Source: Desulfobacteraceae bacterium
GTDB taxonomy: Bacteria > Desulfobacterota > Desulfobacteria > Desulfobacterales > Desulfobacteraceae
Length of the DNA stretch: 6,213 nucleotides
Direction: 5' to 3'
NCBI GenBank assembly: GCA_011390435.1
Contig: JAABSK010000171.1
Coordinates: 1-6,213 of the forward strand
Part shown: piece after piece, positions 6,120-6,213 of the stretch
Layout: each line of letters begins with the position of its first letter
Numbering within the stretch: position 1 is the stretch's first letter
The notes under the pieces: model-generated
Databases searched by the model: none
What the model saw: only the letters and a program-made list of their open reading frames with translations
What the model was told of the DNA's origin: nothing
Made by a program: the position numbers and the translations under genes

Positions 6120-6146
6120 GAAAGTTTCCGAACGGCAACTTTTTCT
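6120..6146 (+). terminator. Probable intrinsic terminator downstream of the regulator
   Basis: AAAGTT (6121-6126) pairs with AACTTT (6137-6142), with a T/C mismatch and an inner CC-GG pair around the loop GAAC. The right arm runs into TTTTTCTT. The stem is short and mostly A/T, so the call is moderate, but the hairpin with a T run after the last gene on this strand is the expected layout. Confidence 0.45.
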
Positions 6147-6169
6147 TGCATTTCATTTGCATCTCTGTT

Positions 6170-6195
6170 AAAAGTATCTGATCAGAAACTTTTTT
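6170..6195 (+). terminator. Second terminator-like hairpin
   Basis: AAAAGT (6170-6175) pairs with ACTTTT (6188-6193), with one A/A mismatch and an inner TCT-AGA stem around GATC, ending in six T (6190-6195). The A run on the left arm means it could also work on the minus strand. It is similar in shape to the hairpin about 30 nt upstream, giving a tandem pair. Confidence 0.45.
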
Positions 6196-6213
6196 GTGGG
6201 GAATCATATTGAA

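Larger units (their letters stand above)
5895..6213. other. Gene-poor segment downstream of the regulator
   Basis: No intact coding region is seen in these roughly 320 bases on either strand. The content is the histidine-kinase remnant in the first two thirds and two A/T-rich hairpins with T runs in the last third. No tRNA, repeat array or mobile-element end is recognised. Confidence 0.6.

Noticed and set aside
1..6213. CRISPR arrays, tRNA or rRNA genes, insertion sequences
   Set aside because: No regularly spaced long repeats, tRNA-like cloverleaf, rRNA sequence or transposase-like frame was found on either strand.

Overview
The window looks like part of a Desulfobacterota (sulfate- or sulfite-reducing, Desulfobacteraceae-like) chromosome. 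This is inferred from protein style: a GAF-type sigma-54 activator, TRAP transporter genes, and a remnant of the 'NLCVNARDAIADV' type of histidine kinase common in that group. No rRNA or other taxonomic marker is present, so the assignment is inference.

The minus strand carries one apparent operon, read right to left from about 4131: suyA (3786-4064), suyB (2620-3783), a small two-helix membrane protein (2314-2553), dctP (1111-2286), dctQ (438-959) and dctM (start at 409, running off the left edge). SuyA and SuyB resemble the two subunits of (R)-sulfolactate sulfo-lyase, a UxaA-family enzyme that splits sulfolactate into pyruvate and sulfite. DctP, DctQ and DctM form a tripartite (TRAP) uptake system. 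Together they read as an import-and-cleave cassette for a C3 sulfonate. In a sulfite-respiring host, the sulfite would be an electron acceptor and the pyruvate a carbon and electron source.

The plus strand carries a divergent GAF/AAA+/Fis sigma-54 activator (4353-5894). The intergenic region between suyA and this gene has a full enhancer-dependent layout. There is a near-perfect -24/-12 element facing suyA (4142-4157), a perfect-consensus IHF site (4173-4185), and two direct-repeat activator sites of which one is a perfect 14-bp palindrome (4230-4264). A sigma-70-like promoter for the regulator (4265-4293) directly abuts that palindrome, suggesting autoregulation.

Downstream of the regulator (5895-6213) there is no intact gene. 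The stretch holds a short histidine-kinase ATPase-domain remnant and two A/T-rich hairpins with T runs that look like tandem terminators. A strong 14-bp stem-loop lies between dctP and dctQ and probably sets the ratio of binding protein to membrane subunits.
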